A stretch of DNA of 43,176 nucleotides from Nemertoderma westbladi (lineage: Eukaryota > Xenacoelomorpha > Nemertodermatida > Nemertodermatidae). Below the pieces are notes generated by a model, which saw nothing but the letters and a program-made list of their open reading frames with translations, had not been told where the DNA came from and made no database searches. The translations under genes were made by a program, and so were the position numbers. This document shows positions 1-11,010 of this stretch, one piece after another. The stretch is taken from contig JAUCBJ010003214.1 in assembly GCA_032718475.1 (NCBI GenBank), forward strand, positions 1-43,176, in the 5' to 3' direction. Position 1 is the first letter of the stretch. The number at the start of each line of letters is the position of its first letter.

Positions 1-1178
1 GTATGCATATCATCCCGCATTCGTTTACCCGCCCTCTATCTCTCTCCATCCTCTCTAATACTCTGATCAGCTAATTCTGCCTCTCTCACAATCCTCTCAG
101 CTTTCCTCGCCTCCCGCTCTCTGCGCTTGTTCTCTTCTCTCTCAACCCTCGCTGCCTCTCTCGCTTCTCGCTCTTTGCACTCATTTATTTCCTTCTCAGC
201 CCACTCCGCCTCCCTTACCTCCCGCTCTCTAATCTCTCGCCACCTTCTCGGCCCTCTCTTTGCACTCTCTTGCTAGTTGCCTTCCCCTTTCTAGTAACAC
301 GGTCTCCTCATCCAGATGTCTCTCTAATTCCTTTTGGTCTAGCGCGACTATGTCTAGCTGACACGCCAGATCTATCTCTAATACCATTCTTGCTTTTGCG
401 GAGGATGTAGCGGACTTTTCGGTTGTGACGGACTCCCGTCGCCTGTCTGTCCTACTGATTTTGCTATGCTTACTAGCATTCCTACTAACTGACAACACCA
501 AATCTTCGGGGTTAACCTCGGGTTCGGCGCCGTGCAGGTCCGCCCATCCCACTAACTTAACCCCCCTCGCATCTACTAGATAGGGCCCTATGTACACTAC
601 ACTAGCCGCCACCACCTCGGATCGCCACAATTCGAACAGTTCTGTGGCGACCCACTCGCCCTCTCACCTGCCAGTTCCCCCTGCCCAAATCGGACTAGGT
701 AGCGAAAATATTTGTTGCACTCACCTAGCCTCCGGTACAACTTGGGCTAGTCTACCTTTCTTCCCTCCCTAGCGTCCTTTAACAACTTCCTGGTGGCATT
801 GTACCCTCGCCATAGGTGATCACTCATCCCGACGTCTTCCTCCTGGACTTGACGACCTTCCCTCCTTGTCCGGCACCGTACCATCGGCCCCACCGTTGCT
901 GTTCTGGTGGGCCGGTCGCCGCCTTCAGCCGCTGGTTGGCCGGCGACTCCAGTACCTCGTTCGTCGCTCTGATCTCGCGTCGATTCGCTCCCCTCTCCTC
1001 CTCGTACTCGACCGCTCTCCTCCTCAACGACCGGAGCGTCCCTCCGGTACCGCCTCGTCGCTGCTTCCCGAATCGCTTGGTCTCTGTTGCTCTGGGTTCG
1101 CGGCGGACTCGCTTCTCCCTCTGGACCTTGGGACATCTCTTGGTGTTCGCGCTCATCGTTGGCGTTCACTGCTGTCAC
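1..1178 (-). pseudogene. Gag-like, charged coiled-coil region of an LTR retroelement (broken)
   Basis: Two open stretches on the minus strand, 1178-747 and 630-229, lie in different frames just downstream of the LTR at 1249-1861. The first is Arg/Glu/Pro-rich and unstructured. The second starts with a short hydrophobic, possibly folded segment and runs into a Glu/Arg/Lys-rich coiled coil, typical of Gag-like proteins of invertebrate LTR elements. The coiled coil can be followed to about position 60 but needs frame changes. The motif KRMRD near positions 25-40 also occurs in the repeats at 42907-43176, so both window edges carry the same family. A good splice-donor consensus (minus, AG|GTGAGT near 731) sits between the two frames, so splicing rather than frameshift is possible. 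No CCHC knuckle or protease is visible. Assignment to Gag rests on position and composition only. Confidence 0.45.
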
Positions 1179-1248
1179 AGTTTATTTCTTTCGGTCTATG
1201 TTGATCGATGTTGGCTCGCGATGTTTAACTTCCTCGGCAGTTTTTAAC

Positions 1249-1861
1249 TGTGACGGGATCCAGTTGAGTTGGCGGAGTGGTTGAACCCCGACTGGTGTGT
1301 GTTTGGGCTATACACGTCGCCGCGTCTGTAAGCTGCTGAAAGGCTGTAGTCTGAATGTCAAGGCCGAAGGCTGTTGGAATAACTGAGTTTTGGTGTATGA
1401 TATTAATAATGTCAGATCGCAATAATAGCACAATTAGAATATAATAGCATGGTAGTGACGATGGTTAAAACCGTTCTGGTCTCACAACTCTACAGATACC
1501 AACTGAGCCATAATCAACAAGTACAACGGTTATATTGCTAACACATATTAGTTACTCCTACTACACTGAGTGGCCTGGCCAATAGATGCGTTCCAATCAC
1601 CAGTATTCCCCTTCCATCATTGGCTAACCTAATTGATCTCCATCTTGCCACTCCCTGTTGCCACTGTCCCCACTTGCTAGCCCCTTTGTCCCCTGAGATG
1701 GCTTATGGCCTCTCAACTCAATACGTGGCTGGCAGTGTGTGTTGCCTGAGTTGGTTATTAGGTGACATTATATTGGTAATGTCACCTTCCCAACTATAAT
1801 TGGTAAAAAGCCACTTCGCCCATTTTTCGCTTGGTAGTGCAGGGAATTGAATCCGCTTACA
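1249..1861 (-). mobile_element. Long terminal repeat (613 bp) of the TGTAAGC...CCCGTCACA family
   Basis: Read on the minus strand it starts TGTAAGCGGATTCAATTCC and ends GATCCCGTCACA, so it has TG...CA ends. The first 110 bp match 41093-41200. The last 80 bp (GCGGCGACGTG, then CAGTCGGGGTTCAAC, then the end) match 29646-29730 and the arms of 10343-11005. The gag-like region follows directly downstream, so this would be a 5' LTR. No standard TGG primer-binding site is seen after the end. Its partner LTR would lie outside the window. Confidence 0.6.
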
Positions 1862-3080
1862 AATTTTTAATATATTTATGGCCCATTACCCCAAATCTAT
1901 TTGTTTTATTTATAAAGCTACTATTCTGAAACTTTAATTTCTTTAACTCATTTAATTTATTAAGCTTTACAAAACAACTTTTCAACATTACATTTAACAT
2001 TTATTTTTTACATTACTACCTATTAAACTATATAATAATCTTAAATCATAAATTAAAAAGATGTAAACTCTGAAACTTTAATACAATGATCTGTGATCTT
2101 TTATATACTATGAAAACTGAGTATAGATAGCTTCATAAACCGTTTGTTCGAAAAATATGGCACTTTTTGAAGAGGTCCGTTTTTTTCAAAATTTGTATAA
2201 ATTTTGAGGCATTTATATGTAAATTAGCTCATGTTTAAGGATCGGTAATATCACCTGCATTGAAGTTTTTGGTCCAAGACTTTGGTAAAATGGACCTAGC
2301 TATGTAGGCTATCTACTATGAAAATTTTAGCACAAAATTATTGTTTTTGGAAAATTTATTGGGGTTTAAGTATGACCGGGCTATATATTGGGAATCAAAT
2401 ATTTTGTGATAGACAAAGTGTAACAGTTAAAAAATTGGTTCTAAAAGATCCAAATGCCCTTGTTTTACAAAACCAACGATAGTAGTCCTAAAGCTGCTGA
2501 ACATTTTGGTATACAGTATGTTTGATGGAAATTGATTTAAAAATAAAATAGAAGTAGGGAATTTAGTGATGAAAAAAGTCAAAATCGACAAACTGATAAA
2601 AAGGTTGTTTTATACAGAGAGTCATAAACATCCGCAATATACTGTATTATGTTGTTGAAAAGAGCAGTTTTGAGGTCAAAAAATAATTGAATGTTGAAAA
2701 CCGTACGGAAACGGAAATGAGCACTTTTTGTCACTAATTTTAATTTACCCAAATTTAATATTGCTGTCCGAGAGTTTTAGGTTTTGCAGGAATTGCACCT
2801 AAAATTCCATCGAATGCAAAATTCAATACACGAGGGCAGAACATCTGAATTTCGGTTGAATTAAATTACAATAGTGACAAGAAGTTATTTCTGGCACGTT
2901 TTTTTTTATCAACAACTATTTTATCTACAACTAATTTATCCTTTTTTTTTATCTATTAGGGCCTATATTTATAAAACTAGTTTCCGGTAAATAAAATGAA
3001 TTTCGCACTGCCATATCTCCACGCCATGCATTTATTATATACAGTATTTCCATATGTCACCACGTCATTACTTGGTTGTT
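1862..3080. other. AT-rich non-coding stretch
   Basis: No open frame with recognisable content and no clear repeat structure. It is intergenic, downstream of the receptor gene on the minus strand. Confidence 0.5.
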
Positions 3081-3230
3081 CTATAAAGTTTGAGAGCATA
3101 ACTACAAATAATTCCCCACGAATAAATAAAATAAAATTCTCCAATGTTCATAATTCAGTAATTAGCACTTTCCTGCCATCAGGTCTTGAACTAATAACAC
3201 AGCACCTGTTGGTCGACTGAGCTAGAATTT
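3081..3230 (-). repeat. Candidate tRNA-derived SINE
   Basis: On the minus strand, TAGCTCAGTCGACC (3224-3211) fits a pol III A box and AGTTCAAGACCT (3192-3181) fits a B box, at tRNA-like spacing. The downstream body (about 3155-3085, including ATTATGAACA, an ATTTTATTTTATTT stretch and GGGGAATT) is shared with 11565-11640 in the same orientation. The tRNA-like region cannot be folded as a functional tRNA, so it is called as a SINE, not a tRNA gene. Confidence 0.45.
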
Positions 3231-4509
3231 TGCACTTTCTATCACAAATTTAGGGATAAAAAGTAGTCGAAAGATGCACTTTCTTGCTCTGTTTTCTACA
3301 AATTTTAGTGAGAAAAAATGTGACTTTTCAGATAAAAATATTTCTTTCCCAGTAATGAGTCTGAGAATAAATGGCCCGTATTTTCGTCTGGGCCTAAGTC
3401 ACGTGCCTTATATGCCTTAAGGTTAATCCGGCACTGCAAGCGCACACACAAACAGTCTGTCGAAAAAATCAAAAAACACTAACTAGAAATTTTATTTTCC
3501 TCTCCCAAAAAAAATGGAGAAGAAAATCGTATTTCAGTTGTAAAGATAAGAACCGAATCCACAAATGTTCTCACTTCGTATCTTGAGAGACTAGAAATTT
3601 TTCGCTGGGTTCACTGATATCCAGGGGTTCGAATAAGTCGAGCCGTTCTAAATGCGGTCTCAACTACCAGTCTAATTTTACTCAGTAGTCTTCCCGCTAA
3701 GGTTCGCCAACCACTGCTAAACTCCCGTGAACAGCGGAAGAATCGAATAATCCTCCTATTTTCGGGCGTACAGCTGTTGCTAACTGTGGCAAATGTATAA
3801 CCTCACCAGGGCTACTCACTCTATCCAGTACGGGAATTTTATTACTCAAGTAGTAAAGCCTTATCAGACGACAAACAATCTGTAGTTCAGGGAGCGCACC
3901 GGGGCGCGGGCTAATTTAATTTTATAATTTTATCCGAAAAATATCTAATAATAATTCTGAATCCCGAATGTGCCTGGGTGAAACAGCTGTCAATAGTACC
4001 GGATTACCGAGCGTTTTAGTGCCAATGTGTATGTGTACATATGTACAGTCAGTCCAACCTTCGTGCAATCAACTGATCAAAATAAATGAATGAATAACTT
4101 TCTAGCTAATATTTTGTCCGCAAGAAATAGTACTGACAGGTTTTATTTCAATCACTTTAACTTATGTACTAAAATAAAATAAACGAGAGAAATTAAACCC
4201 CAATGGTCCCAAATCCGGCAAAACTAATGCAATAAGTAATACTCATTTATTTTGAGTCGGCTAAGCTGGTGCACACGGGGCAGATATTAAACCCAACCTT
4301 TACCTAGGTAATGGGCTAATACTCCACAAATACTAAGTATTCCAGTCCAAATTTAAATAATATTACAGGCGCCCTTTATTGCGTTTCTTATTTAAATAAT
4401 TACGCCTACTGTAATATCGCTACCCTTTTTATACTAAATTTTGGCTGAAACTAAATTTTGTTTAGTTGGATTGGTTGGTTAAAAGCGAAAAAATAGACTA
4501 AATTTGGTT
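3231..4509. other. Non-coding stretch, nothing recognised
   Basis: Short open frames only, with no family resemblance and no repeat structure that I can support. Confidence 0.5.
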
Positions 4510-4765
4510 TGGTTGTACTTGGTTACCTAGGACTTACAGTAGTTAGTTACCTAGGTTGTACTTGGTTACCTAGAGGACTTAGTTAGTTACCTAGGTTGTA
4601 CTGCTAGGATCACCTAGGTTGGACTTAGTTAGTTACCTAGGTTGTACTGCTAGGATCACCTAGGTTGGACTTAGTTAGTTACCTAGGTTGGACTGGTACT
4701 GTAGGATCACCTAGGTTGGACTTAGTCAGTTACCTAGGTTGGACTGCTAGCATCACCTAGTACTG
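4510..4765 (+). repeat. CCTAGG-rich minisatellite
   Basis: Irregular tandem units of about 46 bp, each built on ACCTAGGTTG and TAGTTAGTTACCTAGG, with shorter and partial units at the left end. The palindrome CCTAGG recurs about twice per unit. No coding potential. Confidence 0.8.
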
Positions 4766-5010
4766 AAGAAATACGAAAGGTGTTTCCGGCCTGTTAATGG
4801 TTTAAAAATTGTCACCAAAACCCGAGTGTGAAGCAGAACCCCCACGGCACCCGTCCCACCTTATAGTGATCCCACAACATGCACGAGTACTTCCCTTATT
4901 GAATATAAACTCCCGCAGTCTGACATCTTGTCCACCGGCTCCCACAAATGGGCTCTTTCCGATTTCAGGGGCACTGAATTTTTAACTACTGTCAGACTGT
5001 AGTTATTGGT

Positions 5011-5136
5011 AAAGTGATCGTTTTTTGTTTTGGTTAGAAACGCCCGCCTCTGTAACCTGCTCCTTTCCCTCAATTGCTAAAGTGGCCGTTAATTGTTTTG
5101 GTTAGAAAAGCCTGCTTATGTAACCCGCTCCTTTCC
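5011..5136 (-). repeat. Two direct copies of a 58-bp dispersed repeat
   Basis: 5011-5068 and 5079-5136 share TGTTTTGGTTAGAAA and the end GCTCCTTTCC at about 80% identity. Related single copies in the opposite orientation lie at 14605-14662 and 30983-31038. The family is unknown; it may be the terminal part of a transposon. Confidence 0.55.
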
Positions 5137-6900
5137 ATACAAAAATTGTGAAATTAATTTGCATGCTTTGTATTGTTTACTCCTATTTCTATTATTATAC
5201 CGTACTCAAATTATGCTGTTATGTATAATAAAAATATTGATTGAGAAAACCATGTTTATTCTTAAAAAAAACCATTACCGGTCATCAAATCTTTAAAATT
5301 TTTGGGAAAATGTTTCCCGGTATTCTCCCGAGGAAATCGGGAAATTTGAGAAAAATATCAGAGTCTTTTCATATATAGGTACCTACTGTACCTCCCTACG
5401 CCGTCTGGAGTAGACTCACATGCCAGCGGTAGGCGAGTGTAGGGTACTGTCAGTGTAGTAAAGATAAGATACTGTAAGATGGTTCTTTTATTCGATAAAA
5501 TAGGAAAAATATATAACAATATAACGCATTTACGTTAGCAAACTGATTACATAATAATTCCAAATCAATCAGTTGTTCAAGGTAGGCCTACAATTACTGC
5601 ATTACAACAACGAAAGTATAAAACATTAAAGCATGAACATGAATCATACAACAAAATCAACAACAACAACTCCTGACAGCTGCTACTAAGAGAATAACAG
5701 AAGAACACACATAATGAGTGAATGAGTCATCAACAGTCAAGCACAATAGGTTCCTGCCATTACCGAAACTGGGATGGATAAGCCAATGAGTGAGCAGGAT
5801 TGTAACCCTTCCCTCTAAATACTATTACCATAGATGGTCATAAAAGTGCACAAGTAGACCCATATACGAGCTATTACGTAATGGTGAATTTTTTACATAC
5901 TGTAGGGCTTAGTGTGTCTATACATTTTACTATCAAATTCGGTTGCGATGGTATTCCTATTAAATATAGACTGTAAATAATAATCTGTTAACTACAGTAT
6001 TAATACAACTGCTGCGCCCAAGTAAATATAAATGCAACCAAATGTTCCTCTATTCCTAATATGAGTTGAAATTACCGCTAATTCTTATCCCTTCCACAAT
6101 TCCTATAATAACTATTAAGAATTTTTTACATAAGTAGTAAATTTACACTGTAATACTGTATTGCTTCAATTTCCTTCCGAATATCACTAATATCATTTAT
6201 CTAAGAGAAAACGTAAAAAATTCGGGTCTGTTTTCTTACTTGCTAAAATATAAACAATTTCCTACTAAATATTCTGTATATACGATTGCCTAGGCATTTT
6301 AACAAGTAGGCTTTAGTTTTAAGTCCTGTAGATTTGGTCCGTGCCGAGCCAACCTAACGGTAGGCCTTCCTTTTTTTTTGCTTAACGTGATTGACAATAA
6401 ATATACTGAAATAATTATTAATACAGTAACTCGTTACTGCACATATCTCAAACAGTGTGTACGTGACCAACATCGCCTTGTTTTTAGCTACCGAACCACT
6501 CTGGCGAGTACCCAGTTAAACGTCTTCAAAGTAAATAAACATAACCGCACCTCATTAACTCTAAGTCACGCTTCTCTGGACGCAACTTCTGCTGTTTATA
6601 GTTAATTTATGGAGATCCCCTGACATCCGGAAGTCCGGGCGATTTTGGAAGAGTCAAATAGGCAAACATACAAATTTAAAGGAAACCCAGATTTACAGAA
6701 TGTAGTTATTTACATAAATTAGAGTATTTTAGTGTGTTACACTGAATGTTGGGTAAATAAGATAGAAAAAAGTAGGTCCTGTACACAGTAGACTCCTATT
6801 GATAGGTCCTCCTATTATATGCAGTAGACATAATTCCTTTAATAAAACAGGGCAGTTCTGTTCAATACTTCTGATGCCCCGGGCAAGAAGAATTATTGAA
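5137..6900. other. Non-coding, downstream flank of the receptor gene
   Basis: AT-rich sequence without recognisable genes, RNAs or tandem arrays. Short open frames here show no family features. Confidence 0.5.
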
Positions 6901-6926
6901 GATTAAATAAATTATTTAGCACATAT

Positions 6927-6932
6927 TTTATT
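6927..6932 (-). promoter_or_regulatory. Possible poly(A) signal AATAAA for the receptor gene
   Basis: The hexamer AATAAA on the minus strand lies about 215 nt downstream of the TAA stop at 7147-7145. In DNA this AT-rich the hexamer is common, so the call rests on position only. Confidence 0.3.
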
Positions 6933-7144
6933 TTGAAGACAGCAGCTGTATGTATACAGTATAATATAACAAAGATATTTTTTAACAAGGAATTTTCATA
7001 CAAACCAACATATAGGCCTACTGCAGGACTTATTAATTGTTCTACTGCGGGGAATACTGTATGCAGATACTGTCTGGTAACTGTAAAGGTACCTGGACAC
7101 ATTTACAAGACATTGTAAAACAGTAGTAAGTAAACAATTGAACG

Positions 7145-7409
7145 TTAAGATCGAATTTTCGCGAGTTTAAATTGAATGGGAGTTCGGCGTCTAAGTATCT
7201 TCCTGAATGCGTTCCTGAAATCCTCGTTAAATATTGTATAAATACATGGGTTTATAGCGGAGTTACAATAGCCGGCCCAAAAGAAAACGTTGAACAACCA
7301 GTCGGGAATCGTGGATAAACTGTAGAGTGCTCTTATCGGGTAAACCACGAAGAATCCTAACCAACTTGCAATAAAACTACCCAGAATCACACCCAACACG
7401 AAAGTCGCC
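7145..7409 (-). CDS. Last coding exon of a biogenic-amine GPCR (TM6, TM7, C-tail)
   Basis: This exon encodes helix 6, the third extracellular loop, helix 7 and a short cytoplasmic tail of a class A receptor at the plasma membrane. Reading from the acceptor (a T-rich tract, then GCAG|GGCGAC, exon start 7409), it opens with [13 protein letters not shown], the conserved start of TM6 in alpha2-adrenergic and octopamine receptors. TM7 has FFWAGYCNS followed by NPCIY, which is the NPxxY activation motif, and then FNEDFRNAF of helix 8. The tail is only about 20 residues and ends in TAA at 7147-7145. The preceding exon (23418-23581) ends in phase 2, and joining completes an Arg codon, giving RERRATF. 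Oddity: the TM6 CWxP toggle motif reads SWLG. The aminergic call is strong; the exact ligand (noradrenaline, octopamine, dopamine) cannot be told. Confidence 0.9.
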
Positions 7410-7594
7410 CTGCAAAAAAATATAAGATAATATAAAAATAAAATATAAAATATTATATAATATACGTGGATGAAAAAATAAGATACTCCATTATAACAAA
7501 AAAGTACAGCTCAGTTTTATAATATTACAGTATAATTATTGACAACAAGTATATTTTTACTCCTGGATATTTTCTTATTTATATTATATCTTTT

Positions 7595-7860
7595 TAGTAA
7601 TTTGGGGGGGGGGGTTCACATTTTTGGTTTTTCATTTCATCTGATGCAGAATTTAATGGGGATATTAAAACGGCTTGGTGAGATCTTTTTTAGTTCCTGA
7701 GTTATCACTGTCTTTCCGTCTACCAGTTAAAATTTAGAAGACAGACAGACAAGACAGACATACAAAAAACAGTCAGAGACATATTAGATACAACCAAACA
7801 CTATAATTGTCGTCGGAAATGAAATTACCGACCCCGAAAACCCCCATATTGATAATTTTA
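7595..7860. repeat. Possible short interspersed element with G-run and CAGACAGA tract
   Basis: A run of 12 G, then a stretch ending in repeated AGACAGACAGAC. This resembles non-autonomous elements common in invertebrates, but no second copy is present in the window to define its ends. Confidence 0.25.
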
Positions 7861-8053
7861 GTTTTGAATCCATAATGCCAAACATTGCTAACCGATTAAC
7901 AGACCTCAGACAGACAGGTTTGAGCGGGAAGGTTCAAACTTTTAAGCAAATTATCTCGGAATTACATTTTTCGATAGACTACTCCTCCGTGATTTTTCAC
8001 TCAAATTCGATAATTTATGGCTCAATTGAAAGGTTTTTTGAAGGTCTTGACAA

Positions 8054-9805
8054 CTACTACTAGGATCGGCATGCTGCATTGCAGCTGCATTTTTAAGAAT
8101 GCTGTGCCGGCTTGTCGACAAAATTGCGCCGCCACAACTCCCTATCACCCATGACATTTGCTAGATCATCCGCATCTTCAAGGCCAGTGTCCTTTAAGAT
8201 GCGTCTCAAGAAAGTCATGGGCTGTCCACCATGCTTATTCACTCCATGAGGCCGCCAAAGCACAAGATTATGCACTGGCTGGTCATCACGGCGAAAGCAA
8301 TGTCCTGCAAAGCGGAGTCGATTTTGTTCTAGTATCAAGCTTGGGGGAACCAATGAGACACCTCGAATGTTATATAGTATCTGGTTGGAGATGTGTGCAT
8401 TGTACTTGACACAATGAACCCGGCGTAGCATTCTTGTGAATGTGCCATCCAGAGAATTGGTGTCCTCAGTATTTAGAGCCCATCATGGCCTCCCATAGAG
8501 GAGTACTGGAACTACTGCTGCTCTAAATAATCGGACCTTATGTTTCCGAGATTAATTCTCGGTGACTTCCAAATCCTGCAAAGCCTATTCAAGGCTGCCC
8601 ATGCCTTTCCCTTACGTATTCGAAGGTCCTCACCTGACTTCCGGATCCATAATCCCAGGTAACAGAAGTCGTCCACATGCTCAAGCATACCATCCTTTGA
8701 GCTTATGCTCATCCGATCAGAGACTTGCTGAAGACTTTCAAAGTTAACTGTCAAAATTTTTGTCTTTCTGGAGTTAATAAAAAGACCAACACTAGAAGCA
8801 GCATGTTCTAATGAGCTGAGGAGCCGTTGGGCTCCCTCTAGTGATTCTGAGAGTACTCCTGTGTCATCAGCAAAGTCTAGATCAGTTAGGTACTTGGCAG
8901 GATTTCCTCGATTTCTGGAGCTAGTAGGTGGAGTTATCATCACCCCATCATCATTATGATGATCTAAGGACATTCGTAGAACATTGTCAACCACAATTAT
9001 GAACAAGAATGGTGCAAGTGTGTCTCCCTGGAGGACGCCCAATAATACTTCAAATGATTCTGTGTTACCGTCAACAGTAGACACAAATGTCGGCTGGTGA
9101 TTCAGCCTTAACCTTGGTGGTTGGTTGGCTTTTCCGCCCAGTAAGCAGATTGATCGATTTCCATGCCTGGGATGATTGCCTGCTGTCGTCAGCATCATTG
9201 ATGGCATCAACCTGTTGGTTTATTAGCTCCTGGAGATTAACAGAGTACTGCCTGTTCAGGGACCTATATGCAGCCTTAACTGCATTCTTGGCCGCTGTAG
9301 TCTGTTTGAGTCGGGACTCTTTCTGCGCCTTATAGAGGTCATTTCGGCACTTCTGAATTTTGTTGTCAGTCCAGGGGGCCATTTTCCTGTTTCGAGGGTA
9401 TACAGGAACTGTTTCTGCAGCTGCTAACTTAAATGCTTCTGTGAAGGCAGTATAGCCCTCACAGTGATCTGCCGCCTCAGAGGCAAGAACCTCATACCTG
9501 TTGCGCAACTGTAGTGTGAAGCTGGATCTCACACTTGGCTGTTGCAACAGTGAGGACCAGTCATGCCGCGGCAAGGCAGATTTCGTTGTTCTGCTAGCAC
9601 GCAGACTAAGTCTTATTACCTTGGCCACAATAAGGCGGTTATCACTGGAGAAGGGTCGAAGTGTAAATGCATTACAGTCTTGTATAGAGCTCCTGTATTT
9701 CCTACGAAACAGGATATGGTCTATCTGGGACTTGTGATCACTGGGTCCACTATGAGTCCATAGCTTTCCAGTTCGCTTCTTGAACTGGGTTCCCGCCGAA
9801 AACAA
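8054..9805 (-). pseudogene. RTE-like LINE, copy A (5'-truncated, frameshifted)
   Basis: The minus-strand copy keeps the end of the endonuclease domain (QIDHILFRRKYR, then SDNRLIVAKV, the catalytic SDH region), the linker, and the reverse transcriptase from GVLQGDTLAPF through DLDFADD. The catalytic FADD is intact. The C-terminal part follows in another frame (8431-8093) with LRFAGHCFRR. RT blocks 1-4, including the KAFDS motif, are deleted at about 9075: the linker runs straight into STVDGNTE. The 3' end has a TAG-repeat tail (CTACTACTAG on the plus strand at 8054-8063). The endonuclease+RT layout and the short microsatellite tail suggest the RTE group; the exact clade is an inference. No clear target-site duplication is seen. 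Confidence 0.8.
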
Positions 9806-10034
9806 TCCATAGAAATGACATAAATTATGTTTTAAATAAGTTGGCTTATATTTACAGTGGGGTTTGGAGCCATGTTAATAGTTTATAGCTACTGGTTATT
9901 AATAGCTACCGGTAGGTAATGCAGTAGGCCTATCTGGCTGTTAGGCAAATGCCACCTAGTGTTTACGTGGTAACCAATGACGGCGGGTTGTAATGTCCGC
10001 TAATGGGACATTACTTAACTACAGTATTAACACC
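9806..10034. other. Non-coding spacer
   Basis: No gene or repeat recognised. Confidence 0.4.
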
Positions 10035-10287
10035 AAATACAATACTAAATGTACAGGCCAATACAATGCTGTAATGTCCTCTAAAGTTGTAAAGTGCTAA
10101 ATAACAACTCGCTGTTAATACTAACGGCGTTGATTAATGTTACCATTTTGGAATAAAAACAATTAAATACAATACTAAATGTACAGGCCAATACAATGCT
10201 GTAATGTCCTCTAAAGTTGTAAATTGCTAAATAACAACTCGCTGTTAATACTAACGGCGTTGAGTAATGTTACCATTTTGGAATAAA
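10035..10287 (+). repeat. Tandem duplication, two 123-bp copies
   Basis: 10035-10157 and 10165-10287 are almost identical, with only two or three mismatches, and are separated by 7 bp. Both start AAATACAATACTAAATG and end GGAATAAA. The near identity points to a recent event. Confidence 0.9.
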
Positions 10288-10337
10288 GTTAGTTATTGAA
10301 TGCATTTGGATAGGATGTTGAATTTAATACACCCATT

Positions 10338-11010
10338 GCAATTGTGACAGGATCAGTGGATCCCGACCGGTAATGTTTCATTACGCGTCACCGCATTGTT
10401 GTGAAAAAGATAATAGTTAGTTGTTGTTCTGATATTGTTTGAATGGACTGACGCAAATATAATATAGTAGCACAGTTGAAGAAGGTAAGTATAATAAGTA
10501 ATGTTGTACCGGTAGTGGCGGTGACGGTACGAAATGTCACCGTACTGCACTTGATGACTGAGTAAACTGACCGGTAAAATGGGCTATGCTGATAATATAT
10601 ACATTGGTTATTTCTACACTACCTTGGCCTCTGTACCTAGCGGATGCTCTCCTCTCCCATTGGTTGATATACTAATTCTCGGCTCCCACCTCTGTGGGAG
10701 TTCTTCCCCCCCCCCCCCCCCGCTGCTGTTACTTTCCCTCTCCAAGAGGTTTGACCTCTAACCTCTTTTGTGTGGGAAAGTAACAGCAGTGGGGGGGAAG
10801 CACTCCCACAGAGGTGGGAGCCGAGAATTAGTATATCAACCAATGGGAGAGGAGAGCATCCGCTAGGTACAGAGGCCAAGGTAGTGTAGAAATTACACAG
10901 GTAGTCTAGCTTCACACATTAGGTAGTGTAACTATTATCTTTTTCACAGCAACGCGGTGACACGTAACGAAACAAAACTGGTCGGGATCCACTGATCCCG
11001 TCACAGCAAT
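10338..11010. mobile_element. Palindromic LTR-derived insert with 5-bp target duplication
   Basis: The insert 10343-11005 (663 bp) is flanked by GCAAT on both sides (10338-10342 and 11006-11010). Both termini are the same LTR 3' end (GATCCCGTCACA, reading outward). Outer arms 10343-10425 and about 10925-11005 pair, with a few mismatches and small gaps. Inner arms of about 125-150 bp (10608-10762 and 10767-10890) pair with a spacer of a few bases and a poly-C run. The right half also matches the LTR at 41093-41520 (ATTAGTATAT..GCCAAT, GGTACAGAGGCCAAG). It therefore looks like two 3' halves of the LTR fused head to head. Confidence 0.75.

Noticed and set aside
816-1247. Plus-strand 143- and 112-codon frames
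   Set aside because: Overlap the GC-rich gag-like minus region; Ser/Arg/Pro-rich shadows without any family motif.
1268-1290. A-box-like TTGGCGGAGTGGTTGA, suggesting a tRNA gene
   Set aside because: No B box at the right distance and no cloverleaf; it lies within the conserved LTR end.
3625-3645. GGGTTCGAATAAG resembling a tRNA T-loop
   Set aside because: No A box or foldable acceptor stem around it.
8158-8409. Plus-strand frame of 83 codons repeated at 28835 and 41792
   Set aside because: Conserved only because it is the antisense of the C-terminal coding region of the RTE-like LINE.
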